NCBI GenBank assembly: GCA_030142905.1 | Contig: JASJOG010000078.1 | Coordinates: forward strand, 1,116,001-1,180,000 | DNA length: 64,000 bases | Direction of reading: 5' to 3' | From: Heliopora coerulea | Taxonomy: Eukaryota > Cnidaria > Anthozoa > Scleralcyonacea > Helioporidae | Shown: positions 48,028-61,300 of the stretch, piece by piece | How the letters are laid out: each line of letters opens with the position of its first letter | How positions within the stretch are numbered: position 1 is the first letter of the stretch | The notes under the pieces: model-generated | What the model saw: the letters and a program-made list of their open reading frames with translations, nothing else | Databases searched by the model: none | Told to the model about the DNA's origin: nothing | Position numbers and translations under genes: made by a program

Positions 48028-51000
48028 TAGGAAACTTTCCAAATACTTCTAAATTGTTCTCCTCCACCTAAAAATCATGAAACAAATCGATTTTCTTCGA
48101 TTTGACGATTTGCTGTAAAAATTTCTCCAACTCGTCAAAAACGCTTTATCTCGTCGGGATAAGACGATTACTAAAACGAACTGTGAAACAGTTGTGGCTT
48201 AAGTTTGTTGCATTTGTCGAATATTTGCAAAAACTCGTCAATCGGTTTAAAATGATCTTTTCGGGTCAGAGAAGAGAATAAAAGCATTAGTTGATTGATT
48301 CGAGAAGTACTTGCGAAAATATGGCAATGTTTAAAAATTGGACAATTAAGCTTTATATACGCATAAAAGCCAGAATATGGTAAGATTTAGTTAAACACCA
48401 AATAGTTGTAGGAAACTTTCCAAATACTTCTAAATTGTTCTCCTCCACCCAAACATCATGAAACAAATCGATTTTCGTCGATTTGACGATTTGCTGTAAA
48501 AATTTCTCCAACTCGTCAAAAACGCTTTATCTCGTCGGGATTAGACGATTACTAAAACGAACTGTGAAAAAGTTGTGGCTTAAGTTTGTTGCATTGGTCG
48601 AATGTTTCCCAAAACTCGTCAATCGGTTAAAAATGATCTTTTCGGGTCAGAGAAGAGAATAAAAGCATTAGTTGATTGATTCGAGAAGTACTTGCGAAAA
48701 TATGGCAATGTTTAAAAATTGGACAATTAAGCCTTATATACGCCTAAAAGCCAGAAGTATGCCTAGAATTGGTTAAACACCAAATAGGTTTAGGAAACTT
48801 TCCAAATACTTCTAAATTGTTCTCCTACACCCAAATGTCATGAAACAAATCGATTTTCTTCTATTTGACTATTTGCTGTGAAAATTTCTCCAACTCGTCA
48901 AAAACGCTTTATCTCGTCGGGATAAGACGATTACTAAAACGAACTGTGAAAAAGTTGTGGCTTAAGTTTGTTGCATTGGTCGAATGTTTCCCAAAACTCG
49001 TCAATCGGTTTAAAATGATCTTTTCGGGTCAGAGAAGAGAATAAAAGCATTAGTTGATTGATTCGAGAAGTACTTGCGAAAATATGGCAATGTTTAAAAA
49101 TTGGACAATTAAGCCTTATATACGCATAAAAGCCAGAATATGGTAAGATTTAGTTAAACACCAAATAGTTGTAGGAAACTTTCCAAATACTTCTAAATTG
49201 TTCTCCTCCACCCAAACATCATGAAACAAATCGATTTTCGTCGATTTGACGATTTGCTGTAAAAATTTCTCCAACTCGTCAAAAACGCTTTATCTCGTCG
49301 GGATAAAACGATTACTAAAACGAACTGTGAAACAGTTGTGGCTTAAGTTTGTTGAATTTGTCGAATATTTCCAAAAACTCGTCAATCGGTTTAAAATGAT
49401 CTTTTCGGGTCAGAGAAGAGAATAAAAGCATTAGTTGATTGATTCGAGAAGTACTTGCGAAAATATGGCAATGTTTAAAAATTGGACAATTAAGCCTTAT
49501 ATACGCATAAAAGCCAGAATATGGTAAGATTTAGTTAAACACCAAATAGTTGTAGGAAACTTTCCAAATACTTCTAAATTGTTCTCCTCCACCCAAACAT
49601 CATGAAACAAATCGATTTTCGTCGATTTGACGATTTGCTGTAAAAATTTCTCCAACTCGTCAAAAACGCTTTATCTCGTCGGGATAAGACGATTACTAAA
49701 ACGAACTGTGAAAAAGTTGTGGCTTAAGTTTGTTGCATTGGTCGAATGTTTCCCAAAACTCGTCAATCGGTTTAAAATGATCTTTTCGGGTCAGAGAAGA
49801 GAATAAAAGCATTAGTTGATTGATTCGAGAAGTACTTGCGAAAATATGGCAATGTTTAAAAATTGGACAATTAAGCCTTATATACGCATAAAAGCCAGAA
49901 TATGGTAAGATTTAGTTAAACACCAAATAGTTGTAGGAAACTTTCCAAATACTTCTAAATTGTTCTCCTCCACCCAAACATCATGAAACAAATCGATTTT
50001 CGTCGATTTGACGATTTGCTGTAAAAATTTCTCCAACTCGTCAAAAACGCTTTATCTCGTCGGGATAAGACGATTACTAAAACGAACTGTGAAAAAGTTG
50101 TGGCTTAAGTTTGTTGCATTGGTCGAATGTTTCCCAAAACTCGTCAATCGGTTTAAAATGATCTTTTCGGGTCAGAGAAGAGAATAAAAGCATTAGTTGA
50201 TTGATTCGAGAAGTACTTGCGAAAATATGGCAATGTTTAAAAATTGGACAATTAAGCCTTATATACGCATAAAAGCCAGAATATGGTAAGATTTAGTTAA
50301 ACACCAAATAGTTGTAGGAAACTTTCCAAATACTTCAAAATTGTTCTCCTACACCCAAATGTCATGAAACAAATCGATTTTCGTCGATTTGACGATTTGC
50401 TGTAAAAATTTCTCCAACTCGTCAAAAACGCTTTATCTCGTCGGGATAAGACGATTACTAAAACTAACTGTGAAAAAGTTGTGGCTTAAGTTTGTTGCAT
50501 TGGTCGAATGTTTCCCAAAACTCGTCAATCGGTTTAAAATGATCTTTTCGGGTCAGAGAAGAGAATAAAAGCATTAGTTGATTGATTCGAGAAGTACTTG
50601 CGAAAATATGGCAATGTTTAAAAATTGGACAATTAAGCTTTATATACGCCTAAAAGCCAGAAGTATGCCAAGAATTGGTTAAACACCAAATAGGTTTAGG
50701 AAACTTTCCAAATACTTCTAAATTGTTCTCCTACACCCAAATGTCATGAAACAAATCGATTTTCTTCGATTTGACGATTTGCTGTGAAAATTTCTCCAAC
50801 TCGTCAAAAACGCTTTATCTCGTCGAAATAAGACGATTACTAAAACGAACTGTGAAACAGTTGTGGCTTAAGTTTGTTGCATTGGTCGAATGTTTCCCAA
50901 AACTCGTCAATCGGTTTAAAATGATCTTTTCGGGTCAGAGAAGAGAATAAAAGCATTAGTTGATTGATTCGATAAGTACTTGCGAAAATATGGCAATGTT

Positions 51001-52984
51001 TAAAAATTGGACAATTAAGCCTTATATACGCATAAAAGCCAGAATATGGTAAGATTTAGTTAAACACCAAATAGTTGTAGGAAACTTTCCAAATACTTCT
51101 AAATTGTTCTCCTCCACCTAAAAATCATGAAACAAATCGATTTTCTTCGATTTGACGATTTGCTGTGAAAATTTCTCCAACTCGTCAAAAACGCTTTATC
51201 ACGTCGGGATAAGACGATTACTAAAACGAACTGTGAAACAGTTGTGGCTTAAGTTTGTTGCATTTGTCGAATATTTCCCAAAACTCGTCAATCGGTTTAA
51301 AATGATCTTTTCGGGTCAGAGAAGAGAATAAAAGCATTAGTTTATTGATTCGAGAAGTACTTGCGAAAATATGGCAATGTTTAAAAATTGGACAATTAAG
51401 CTTTATATACGCATAAAAGCCAGAATATGGTAAGATTTAGTTAAACACCAAATAGTTGTAGGAAACTTTCCAAATACTTCTAAATTGTTCTCCTCCACCC
51501 AAACATCATGAAACAAATCGATTTTCGTCGATTTGACGATTTGCTGTGAAAATTTCTCTAACTCGTCAAAAACGCTTTATCTCGTCGGGATTAGACGATT
51601 ACTAAAACGAACTGTGAAAAAGTTGTGGCTTAAGTTTGTTGCATTGGTCGAATGTTTCCCAAAACTCGTCAATCGGTTAAAAATGATCTTTTCGGGTCAG
51701 AGAAGAGAATAAAAGCATTAGTTGATTGATTCGAGAAGTACTTGCGAAAATATGGCAATGTTTAAAAATTGGACAATTAAGCTTTATATACGCCTGAAAG
51801 CCAGAAGTATGCCTAGAATTGGTTAAACACCAAATAGGTGAGGGAAACTATCCAAATACTTCTAAATTGTTCCCCTACACCCAAATGTCATGAAACAAAT
51901 CGATTTTCTTCTATTTGACGATTTGCTGTAAAAATTTCTCCAACTCGTCAAAAACGCTTTATCTCGTCGAAATAAGACGATTACTAAAACGAACTGTGAA
52001 ATAGTTGTGGCTTAAGTTTGTTGCATTGGTCGAATGTTTCCCAAAACTCGTCAATCGGTTTAAAATGATCTTTTCGGGTCAGAGAAGAGAATAAAAGCAT
52101 TAGTTGATTGATTCGAGAAGTACTTGCGAAAATATGGCAATGTTTAAAAATTGGACAATTAAGCCTTATATACGCATAAAAGCCAGAATATGGTAAGATT
52201 TAGTTAAACACCAAATAGTTGTAGGAAACTTTCCAAATACTTCTAAATTGTTCTCCTCCACCCAAACATCATGAAACAAATCGATTTTCGTCGATTTGAC
52301 GATTTGCTGTAAAAATTTCTCCAACTCGTCAAAAACGCTTTATCTCGTCGGGATAAGACGATTACTAAAACGAACTGTGAAACAGTTGTGGCTTAAGTTT
52401 GTTGCATTGCTCGAATATTTGCAAAAACTCGTCAATCGGTTTAAAATGATCTTTTCGGGTCAGAGAAGAGAATAAAAGCATTAGTTGATTGATTCGAGAA
52501 GTACTTGCGAAAATATGGCAATGTTTAAAAATTGGACAATTAAGCCTTATATACGCATAAAAGCCAGAAGTATGCCTAGAATTGGTTAAACGCCAAATAG
52601 GTGTAGGAAACTTTCCAAATACTTCTAAATTGTTCTCCTACACCCAAATGTCATGAAACAAATCGATTTTCGTCGATTTGACGATTTGATGTGAAAATTT
52701 CTCCAACTCGTCAAAAACGCTTTATCTCGTCGAAATAAGACGATTACTAAAACGAACTGTGAAACAGTTGTGGCTTAAGTTTGTTGCATTGGTCGAATGT
52801 TTCCCAAAACTCGTCAATCGGTTTAAAATGATCTTTTCGGGTCAGAGAAGAGAATAAAAGCATTAGTTGATTGATTCGAGAAGTACTTGCGAAAATATGG
52901 CAATGTTTAAAAATTGGACAATTAAGCCTTATATACGCATAAAAGCCAGAATATGGTAAGATTTAGTTAAACACCAAATAGTTG
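48028..52984. repeat. Thirteen-monomer segment that serves as partner of 58322-63278
   Basis: Markers of this stretch recur to the right. They include GGGATTAGACG (48541, 51591), GACTATTTGC (about 48868), GTTGAATTTG (49351), TTCAAAATTG with CTACACCC (50331), GATAAGTACTT, CATTTGTCGAATATTTCCC, CGCCTGAAAGCC with GTGAGGGAAACTATCC (51791) and CATTGCTCGAATATTTGC (about 52406). Class B junctions at 48755, 50661, 51807 and 52568 are spaced 5, 3 and 2 monomers. Unique marks include AAACTAACTG near 50463 and GATTTGATGTG near 52690. Confidence 0.87.
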
Positions 52985-55900
52985 TAGGAAACTTTCCAAA
53001 TACTTCTAAATTGTTCTCCTCCACCCAAACATCATGAAACAAATCGATTTTCGTCGATTTGACGATTTGCTGTAAAAATTTCTCCAACTCGTCAAAAACG
53101 CTTTATCTCGTCGGGATAAGACGATTACTAAAACGAACTGTGAAAAAGTTGTGGCTTAAGTTTGTTGCATTGGTCGAATGTTTCCCAAAACTCGTCAATC
53201 GGTTAAAAATGATCTTTTCGGGTCAGAGAAGAGAATAAAAGCATTAGTTGATTGATTCGAGAAGTACTTGCGAAAATATGGCAATGTTTAAAAATTGGAC
53301 AATTAAGCCTTATATACGCATAAAAGCCAGAATATGGTAAGATTTAGTTAAACACCAAATAGTTGTAGGAAACTTTCCAAATTCTTCTAAATTGTTCTCC
53401 TCCACCCAAACATCATGAAACAAATCGATTTTCGTCGATTTGACGATTTGCTGTAAAAATTTCTCCAACTCGTCAAAAACGTTTTATCTCGTCGGGATAA
53501 GACGATTACTAAAACGAACTGTGAAAAAGTTGTGGCTTAAGTTAGTTGCATTGGTCGAATCTTTCCCAAAACTCGTCAATCGGTTAAAAATGAGCTTTTC
53601 GGGTCAGAGAAGAGAATAAAAGCATTAGTTGATTGATTCGAGAAGTACTTGCGAAAATATGGCAATGTTTAAAAATTGGACAATTAAGCCTTAAATACGC
53701 ATAAAAGCCAGAATATGGTAAGATTTAGTTAAACACCAAATAGTTGTAGGAAACTTTCCAAATACTTCTAAATTGTTCTCCTCCACCTAAACATCATGAA
53801 ACAAATCGATTTTCGTCGATTTGACGATTTGCTGTAAAAATTTCTCCAACTCGTCAAAAACGCTTTATCTCGTCGGGATAAGACGATTACTAAAACGAAC
53901 TGTGAAAAAGTTGTGGCTTAAGTTTGTTGCATTGGTCGAATGTTTCCCAAAACTCGTCAATCGGTTTAAAATGATCTTTTCGGGTCAGAGAAGAGAATAA
54001 AAGCATTAGTTGATTGATTCGAGAAGTACTTGCGAAAATATGGCAATGTTTAAAAATTGGACAATTAAGCCTTATATACGCATAAAAGCCAGAATATGGT
54101 AAGATTTAGTTAAACACCAAATAGTTGTAGGAAACTTTCCAAATACTTCTAAATTGTTCTCCTCCACCCAAACATCATGAAACAAATCGATTTTCGTCGA
54201 TTTGACGATTTGCTGTAAAAATTTCTCCAACTCGTCAAAAACGCTTTATCTCGTCGGGATAAGACGATTACTAAAACGAACTGTGAAAAAGTTGTGGCTT
54301 AAGTTTGTTGCATTGGTCGAATGTTTCCCAAAACTCGTCAATCGGTTAAAAATGATCTTTTCGGGTCAGAGAAGAGAATAAAAGCATTAGTTGATTGATT
54401 CGAGAAGTACTTGCGAAAATATGGCAATGTTTAAAAATTGGACAATTAAGCCTTATATACGCCTAAAAGCCAGAAGTATGCCTAGAATTGGTTAAACACC
54501 AAATAGGTTTAGGAAACTTTCCAAATACTTCTAAATTGTTCTCCTACACCCAAATGTCATGAAACAAATCGATTTTCTTCTATTTGACGATTTGTTGTGA
54601 AAATTTCTCCAACTCGTCAAAAACGCTTTATCTCGTCGGGATAAGACGATTACTAAAACGAACTGTGAAAAAGTTGTGGCTTAAGTTTGTTGCATTGGTC
54701 GAATGTTTCCCAAAACTCGTCAATCGGTTTAAAATGATCTTTTCGGGTCAGAGAAGAGAATAAAAGCATTAGTTGATTGATTCGAGAAGTACTTGCGAAA
54801 ATATGGCAATGTTTAAAAATTGGACAATTAAGCCTTATATACGCATAAAAGCCAGAATATGGTAAGATTTAGTTAAACACCAAATAGTTGTAGGAAACTT
54901 TCCAAATACTTCTAAATTGTTCTCCTCCACCCAAACATCATGAAACAAATCGATTTTCGTCGATTTGACGATTTGCTGTAAAAATTTCTCCAACTCGTCA
55001 AAAACGCTTTATCTCGTCGGGATAAGACGATTACTAAAACGAACTGTGAAAAAGTTGTGGCTTAAGTTTGTTGCATTGGTCGAATGTTTCCCAAAACTCG
55101 TCAATCGGTTAAAAATGATCTTTTCGGGTCAGAGAAGAGAATAAAAGCATTAGTTGATTGATTCGAGAAGTACTTGCGAAAATATGGCAATGTTTAAAAA
55201 TTGGACAATTAAGCCTTATATACGCCTAAAAGCCAGAAGTATGCCTAGAATTGGTTAAACACCAAATAGGTTTAGGAAACTTTCCAAATACTTCTAAATT
55301 GTTCTCCTACACCCAAATGTCATGAAACAAATCGATTTTCTTCTATTTGACGATTTGTTGTGAAAATTTCTCCAACTCGTCAAAAACGCTTTATCTCGTC
55401 GGGATAAGACGATTACTAAAACGAACTGTGAAAAAGTTGTGGCTTAAGTTTGTTGCATTGGTCGAATGTTTCCCAAAACTCGTCAATCGGTTTAAAATGA
55501 TCTTTTCGGGTCAGAGAAGAGAATAAAAGCATTAGTTGATTGATTCGAGAAGTACTTGCGAAAATATGGCAATGTTTAAAAATTGGACAATTAAGCCTTA
55601 TATACGCATAAAAGCCAGAATATGGTAAGATTTAGTTAAACACCAAATAGTTGTAGGAAACTTTCCAAATACTTCTAAATTGTTCTCCTCCACCCAAACA
55701 TCATGAAACAAATCGATTTTCGTCGATTTGACGATTTGCTGTAAAAATTTCTCCAACTCGTCAAAAACGCTTTATCTCGTCGGGATAAGACGATTACTAA
55801 AACGAACTGTGAAAAAGTTGTGGCTTAAGTTTGTTGCATTGGTCGAATGTTTCCCAAAACTCGTCAATCGGTTAAAAATGATCTTTTCGGGTCAGAGAAG

Positions 55901-58321
55901 AGAATAAAAGCATTAGTTGATTGATTCGAGAAGTACTTGCGAAAATATGGCAATGTTTAAAAATTGGACAATTAAGCCTTATATACGCATAAAAGCCAGA
56001 ATATGGTAAGATTTAGTTAAACACCAAATAGTTGTAGGAAACTTTCCAAATTCTTCTAAATTGTTCTCCTCCACCCAAACATCATGAAACAAATCGATTT
56101 TCGTCGATTTGACGATTTGCTGTAAAAATTTCTCCAACTCGTCAAAAACGTTTTATCTCGTCGGGATAAGACGATTACTAAAACGAACTGTGAAAAAGTT
56201 GTGGCTTAAGTTTGTTGCATTGGTCGAATCTTTCCCAAAACTCGTCAATCGGTTAAAAATGAGCTTTTCGGGTCAGAGAAGAGAATAAAAGCATTAGTTG
56301 ATTGATTCGAGAAGTACTTGCGAAAATATGGCAATGTTTAAAAATTGGACAATTAAGCCTTATATACGCATAAAAGCCAGAATATGGTAAGATTTAGTTA
56401 AACACCAAATAGTTGTAGGAAACTTTCCAAATACTTCTAAATTGTTCTCCTCCACCTAAACATCATGAAACAAATCGATTTTCGTCGATTTGACGATTTG
56501 CTGTAAAAATTTCTCCAACTCGTCAAAAACGCTTTATCTCGTCGGGATAAGACGATTACTAAAACGAACTGTGAAAAAGTTGTGGCTTAAGTTTGTTGCA
56601 TTGGTCGAATGTTTCCCAAAACTCGTCAATCGGTTTAAAATGATCTTTTCGGGTCAGAGAAGAGAATAAAAGCATTAGTTGATTGATTCGAGAAGTACTT
56701 GCGAAAATATGGCAATGTTTAAAAATTGGACAATTAAGCCTTATATACGCATAAAAGCCAGAATATGGTAAGATTTAGTTAAACACCAAATAGTTGTAGG
56801 AAAGTTTCCAAATACTTCTAAATTGTTCTCCTCCACCCAAACATCATGAAACAAATCGATTTTCGTCGATTTGACGATTTGCTGTAAAAATTTCTCCAAC
56901 TCGTCAAAAACGCTTTATCTCGTCGGGATAAGACGATTACTAAAACGAACTGTGAAAAAGTTGTGGCTTAAGTTTGTTGCATTGGTCGAATGTTTCCCAA
57001 AACTCGTCAATCGGTTAAAAATGATCTTTTCGGGTCAGAGAAGAGAATAAAAGCATTAGTTGATTGATTCGAGAAGTACTTGCGAAAATATGGCAATGTT
57101 TAAAAATTGGACAATTAAGCCTTATATACGCCAAAAAGCCAGAAGTTTGCCAAGAATTGGTTAAACACCAAATAGGTTTAGGAAACTTTCCAAATACTTC
57201 TAAATTTTTCTCCTACACCCAAATGTCATGAAACAAATCGATTTTCTTCTATTTGACGATTTGCTGTGAAAATTTCTCCAACTCGTCAAAAACGCTTTAT
57301 CTCGTCGGGATAAGACGATTACTAAAACGAACTGTGAAAAAGTTGTGGCTTAAGTTTGTTGCATTGGTCGAATGTTTCCCAAAACTCGTCAATCGGTTTA
57401 AAATGAGCTTTTCGGGTCAGAGAAGAGAATAAAAGCATTAGTTGATTGATTCGAGAAGTACTTGCGAAAATATGGCAATGTTTAAAAATTGGACAATTAA
57501 GCCTTATATACGCATAAAAGCCAGAATATGGTAAGATTTAGTTAAACACCAAATAGTTGTAGGAAACTTTCCAAATACTTCTAAATTGTTCTCCTCCACC
57601 TAAAAATCATGAAACAAATCGATTTTCTTTGATTTGACGATTTGCTGTGAAAATTTCTCCAACTCGTCAAAAACGCTTTATCTCGTCGGGATAAGACGAT
57701 TACTAAAACGAACTGTGAAACAGTTGTGGCTTAAGTTTGTTGCATTTGTCGAATATTTGCAAAAACTCGTCAATAGGTTTAAAATTATCTTTCCGGGTCA
57801 GAGAAGAGAATAAAAGCATTAGTTGATTGATTGGAGAAGTACTTGCGAAAATATGGCAATGTTTAAAAATTGGACAATTAAGCCTTATATACGCATAAAA
57901 GCCAGAATATGGTAAGATTTAGTTAAACACCAAATAGTTGTAGGAAACTTTCCAAATACTTCTAAATTGTTCTCCTCCACCCAAACATCATGAAACAAAT
58001 CGATTTTCGTCGATTTGACGATTTGCTGTAAAAATTTCTCCAACTCGTCAAAAACGCTTTATCTCGTCGGGATAAGACGATTACTAAAACGAACTGTGAA
58101 AAAGTTGTGGCTTAAGTTTGTTGCATTGGTCGAATGTTTCCCAAAACTCGTCAATCGGTTTAAAATGATCTTTTCGGGTCAGAGAAGAGAATAAAAGCAT
58201 TAGTTGATTGATTCGAGAAGTACTTGCGAAAATATGGCAATGTTTAAAAATTGGACAATTAAGCTTTATATACGCATAAAAGCCAGAATATGGTAAGATT
58301 TAGTTAAACACCAAATAGTTG
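52985..58321. repeat. Right copy of the 40.8-45.0 kb segment, with an added dimer
   Basis: Up to about 54.9 kb this stretch matches the left segment at an offset of 12,199 bp, for example TTAAATACG 41492/53691 and AAGTTAGTTGC with GAATCTTTCC. From 55273 the offset is 12,962 bp, for example CGCCAAAAAGCC 44167/57129 and AAATTATCTTTCC 44823/57785. The step of 763 bp is a dimer duplication: GATTTGTTGTG occurs at 54591 and again at 55354. The last monomer (57941) has no exact partner and ends in GCTTTATAT. Confidence 0.87.
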
Positions 58322-61300
58322 TAGGAAACTTTCCAAATACTTCTAAATTGTTCTCCTCCACCCAAACATCATGAAACAAATCGATTTTCGTCGATTTGAC
58401 GATTTGCTGTAAAAATTTCTCCAACTCGTCAAAAACGCTTTATCTCGTCGGGATTAGACGATTACTAAAACGAACTGTGAAAAAGTTGTGGCTTAAGTTT
58501 GTTGCATTTGTCGAATGTTTCCCAAAACTCGTCAATCGGTTAAAAATGATCTTTTCGGGTCAGAGAAGAGAATAAAAGCATTAGTTGATTGATTCGAGAA
58601 GTACTTGCGAAAATATGGCAATGTTTAAAAATTGGACAATTAAGCCTTATATACGCCTAAAAGCCAGAAGTATGCCTAGAATTGGTTAAACACCAAATAG
58701 GTTTAGGAAACTTTCCAAATACTTCTAAATTGTTCTCCTACACCCAAATGTCATGAAACAAATCGATTTTCTTCTATTTGACTATTTGCTGTGAAAATTT
58801 CTCCAACTCGTCAAAAACGCTTTATCTCGTCGGGATAAGACGATTACTAAAACGAACTGTGAAAAAGTTGTGGCTTAAGTTTGTTGCATTGGTCGAATGT
58901 TTCCCAAAACTCGTCAATCGGTTTAAAATGATCTTTTCGGGTCAGAGAAGAGAATAAAAGCATTAGTTGATTGATTCGAGAAGTACTTGCGAAAATATGG
59001 CAATGTTTAAAAATTGGACAATTAAGCCTTATATACGCATAAAAGCCAGAATATGGTAAGATTTAGTTAAACACCAAATAGTTGTAAGAAACTTTCCAAA
59101 TACTTCTAAATTGTTCTCCTCCACCCAAACATCATGAAACAAATCGATTTTCGTCGATTTGACGATTTGCTGTAAAAATTTCTCCAACTCGTCAAAAACG
59201 CTTTATCTCGTCGGGATAAAACGATTACTAAAACGAACTGTGAAACAGTTGTGGCTTAAGTTTGTTGAATTTGTCGAATATTTCCAAAAACTCGTCAATC
59301 GGTTTAAAATGATCTTTTCGGGTCAGAGAAGAGAATAAAAGCATTAGTTGATTGATTCGAGAAGTACTTGCGAAAATATGGCAATGTTTAAAAATTGGAC
59401 AATTAAGCCTTATATACGCATAAAAGCCAGAATATGGTAAGATTTAGTTAAACACCAAATAGTTGTAGGAAACTTTCCAAATACTTCTAAATTGTTCTCC
59501 TCCACCCAAACATCATGAAACAAATCGATTTTCGTCGATTTGACGATTTGCTGTAAAAATTTCTCCAACTCGTCAAAAACGCTTTATCTCGTCGGGATAA
59601 GACGATTACTAAAACGAACTGTGAAAAAGTTGTGGCTTAAGTTTGTTGCATTGGTCGAATGTTTCCCAAAACTCGTCAATCGGTTTAAAATGATCTTTTC
59701 GGGTCAGAAAGAGAATAAAAGCATTAGTTGATTGATTCGAGAAGTACTTGCGAAAATATGGCAATGTTTAAAAATTGGACAATTAAGCCTTATATACGCA
59801 TAAAAGCCAGAATATGGTAAGATTTAGTTAAACACCAAATAGTTGTAGGAAACTTTCCAAATACTTCTAAATTGTTCTCCTCCACCCAAACATCATGAAA
59901 CAAATCGATTTTCGTCGATTTGACGATTTGCTGTAAAAATTTCTCCAACTCGTCAAAAACGCTTTATCTCGTCGGGATAAGACGATTACTAAAACGAACT
60001 GTGAAAAAGTTGTGGCTTAAGTTTGTTGCATGGGTCGAATGTTTCCCAAAACTCGTCAATCGGTTTAAAATGATCTTTTCGGGTCAGAGAAGAGAATAAA
60101 AGCATTAGTTGATTGATTCGAGAAGTACTTGCGAAAATATGGCAATGTTTAAAAATTGGACAATTAAGCCTTATATACGCATAAAAGCCAGAATATGGTA
60201 AGATTTAGTTAAACACCAAATAGTTGTAGGAAACTTTCCAAATACTTCAAAATTGTTCTCCTACACCCAAATGTCATGAAACAAATCGATTTTCGTCGAT
60301 TTGACGATTTGCTGTAAAAATTTCTCCAACTCGTCAAAAACGCTTTATCTCGTCGGGATAAGACGATTACTAAAACGAACTGTGAAAAAGTTGTGGCTTA
60401 AGTTTGTTGCATTGGTCGAATGTTTCCCAAAACTCGTCAATCGGTTTAAAATGATCTTTTCGGGTCAGAGAAGAGAATAAAAGCATTAGTTGATTGATTC
60501 GAGAAGTACTTGCGAAAATATGGCAATGTTTAAAAATTGGACAATTATGCTTTATATACGCATAAAAGCCAATATATGGTAAGATTTAGTTAAACACCAA
60601 ATAGTTGTAGGAAACTTTCCAAATACTTCTAAATTGTTCTCCTCCACCCAAACATCATGAAACAAATCGATTTTCGTCGATTTGACGATTTGCTGTAAAA
60701 ATTTCTCCAACTCGTCAAAAACGCTTTATCTCGTCGGGATAAGACGATTACTAAAACGAACTGTGAAAAAGTTGTGGCTTAAGTTTGTTGCATTGGTCGA
60801 ATGTTTCCCAAAACTCGTCAATCGGTTAAAAATGATCTTTTCGGGTCAGAGAAGAGAATAAAAGCATTAGTTGATTGATTCGAGAAGTACTTGCGAAAAT
60901 ATGGCAATGTTTAAAAATTGGACAATTAAGCCTTATATACGCCTAAAAGCCAGAAGTATGCCAAGAATTGGTTAAACACCAAATAGGTTTAGGAAACTTT
61001 CCAAATACTTCTAAATTGTTCTCCTACACCCAAATGTCATGAAACAAATCGATTTTCTTCGATTTGACGATTTGCTGTGAAAATTTCTCCAACTCGTCAA
61101 AAACGCTTTATCTCGTCGAAATAAGACGATTACTAAAACGAACTGTGAAACAGTTGTGGCTTAAGTTTGTTGCATTGGTCGAATGTTTCCCAAAACTCGT
61201 CAATCGGTTTAAAATGATCTTTTCGGGTCAGAGAAGAGAATAAAAGCATTAGTTGATTGATTCGATAAGTACTTGCGAAAATATGGCAATGTTTAAAAAT

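Noticed and set aside
59540..59731. 63-codon plus-strand open frame
   Set aside because: TTG start; the same frame is present in most class A monomers. The one-base loss at 59708 merely changes its end.
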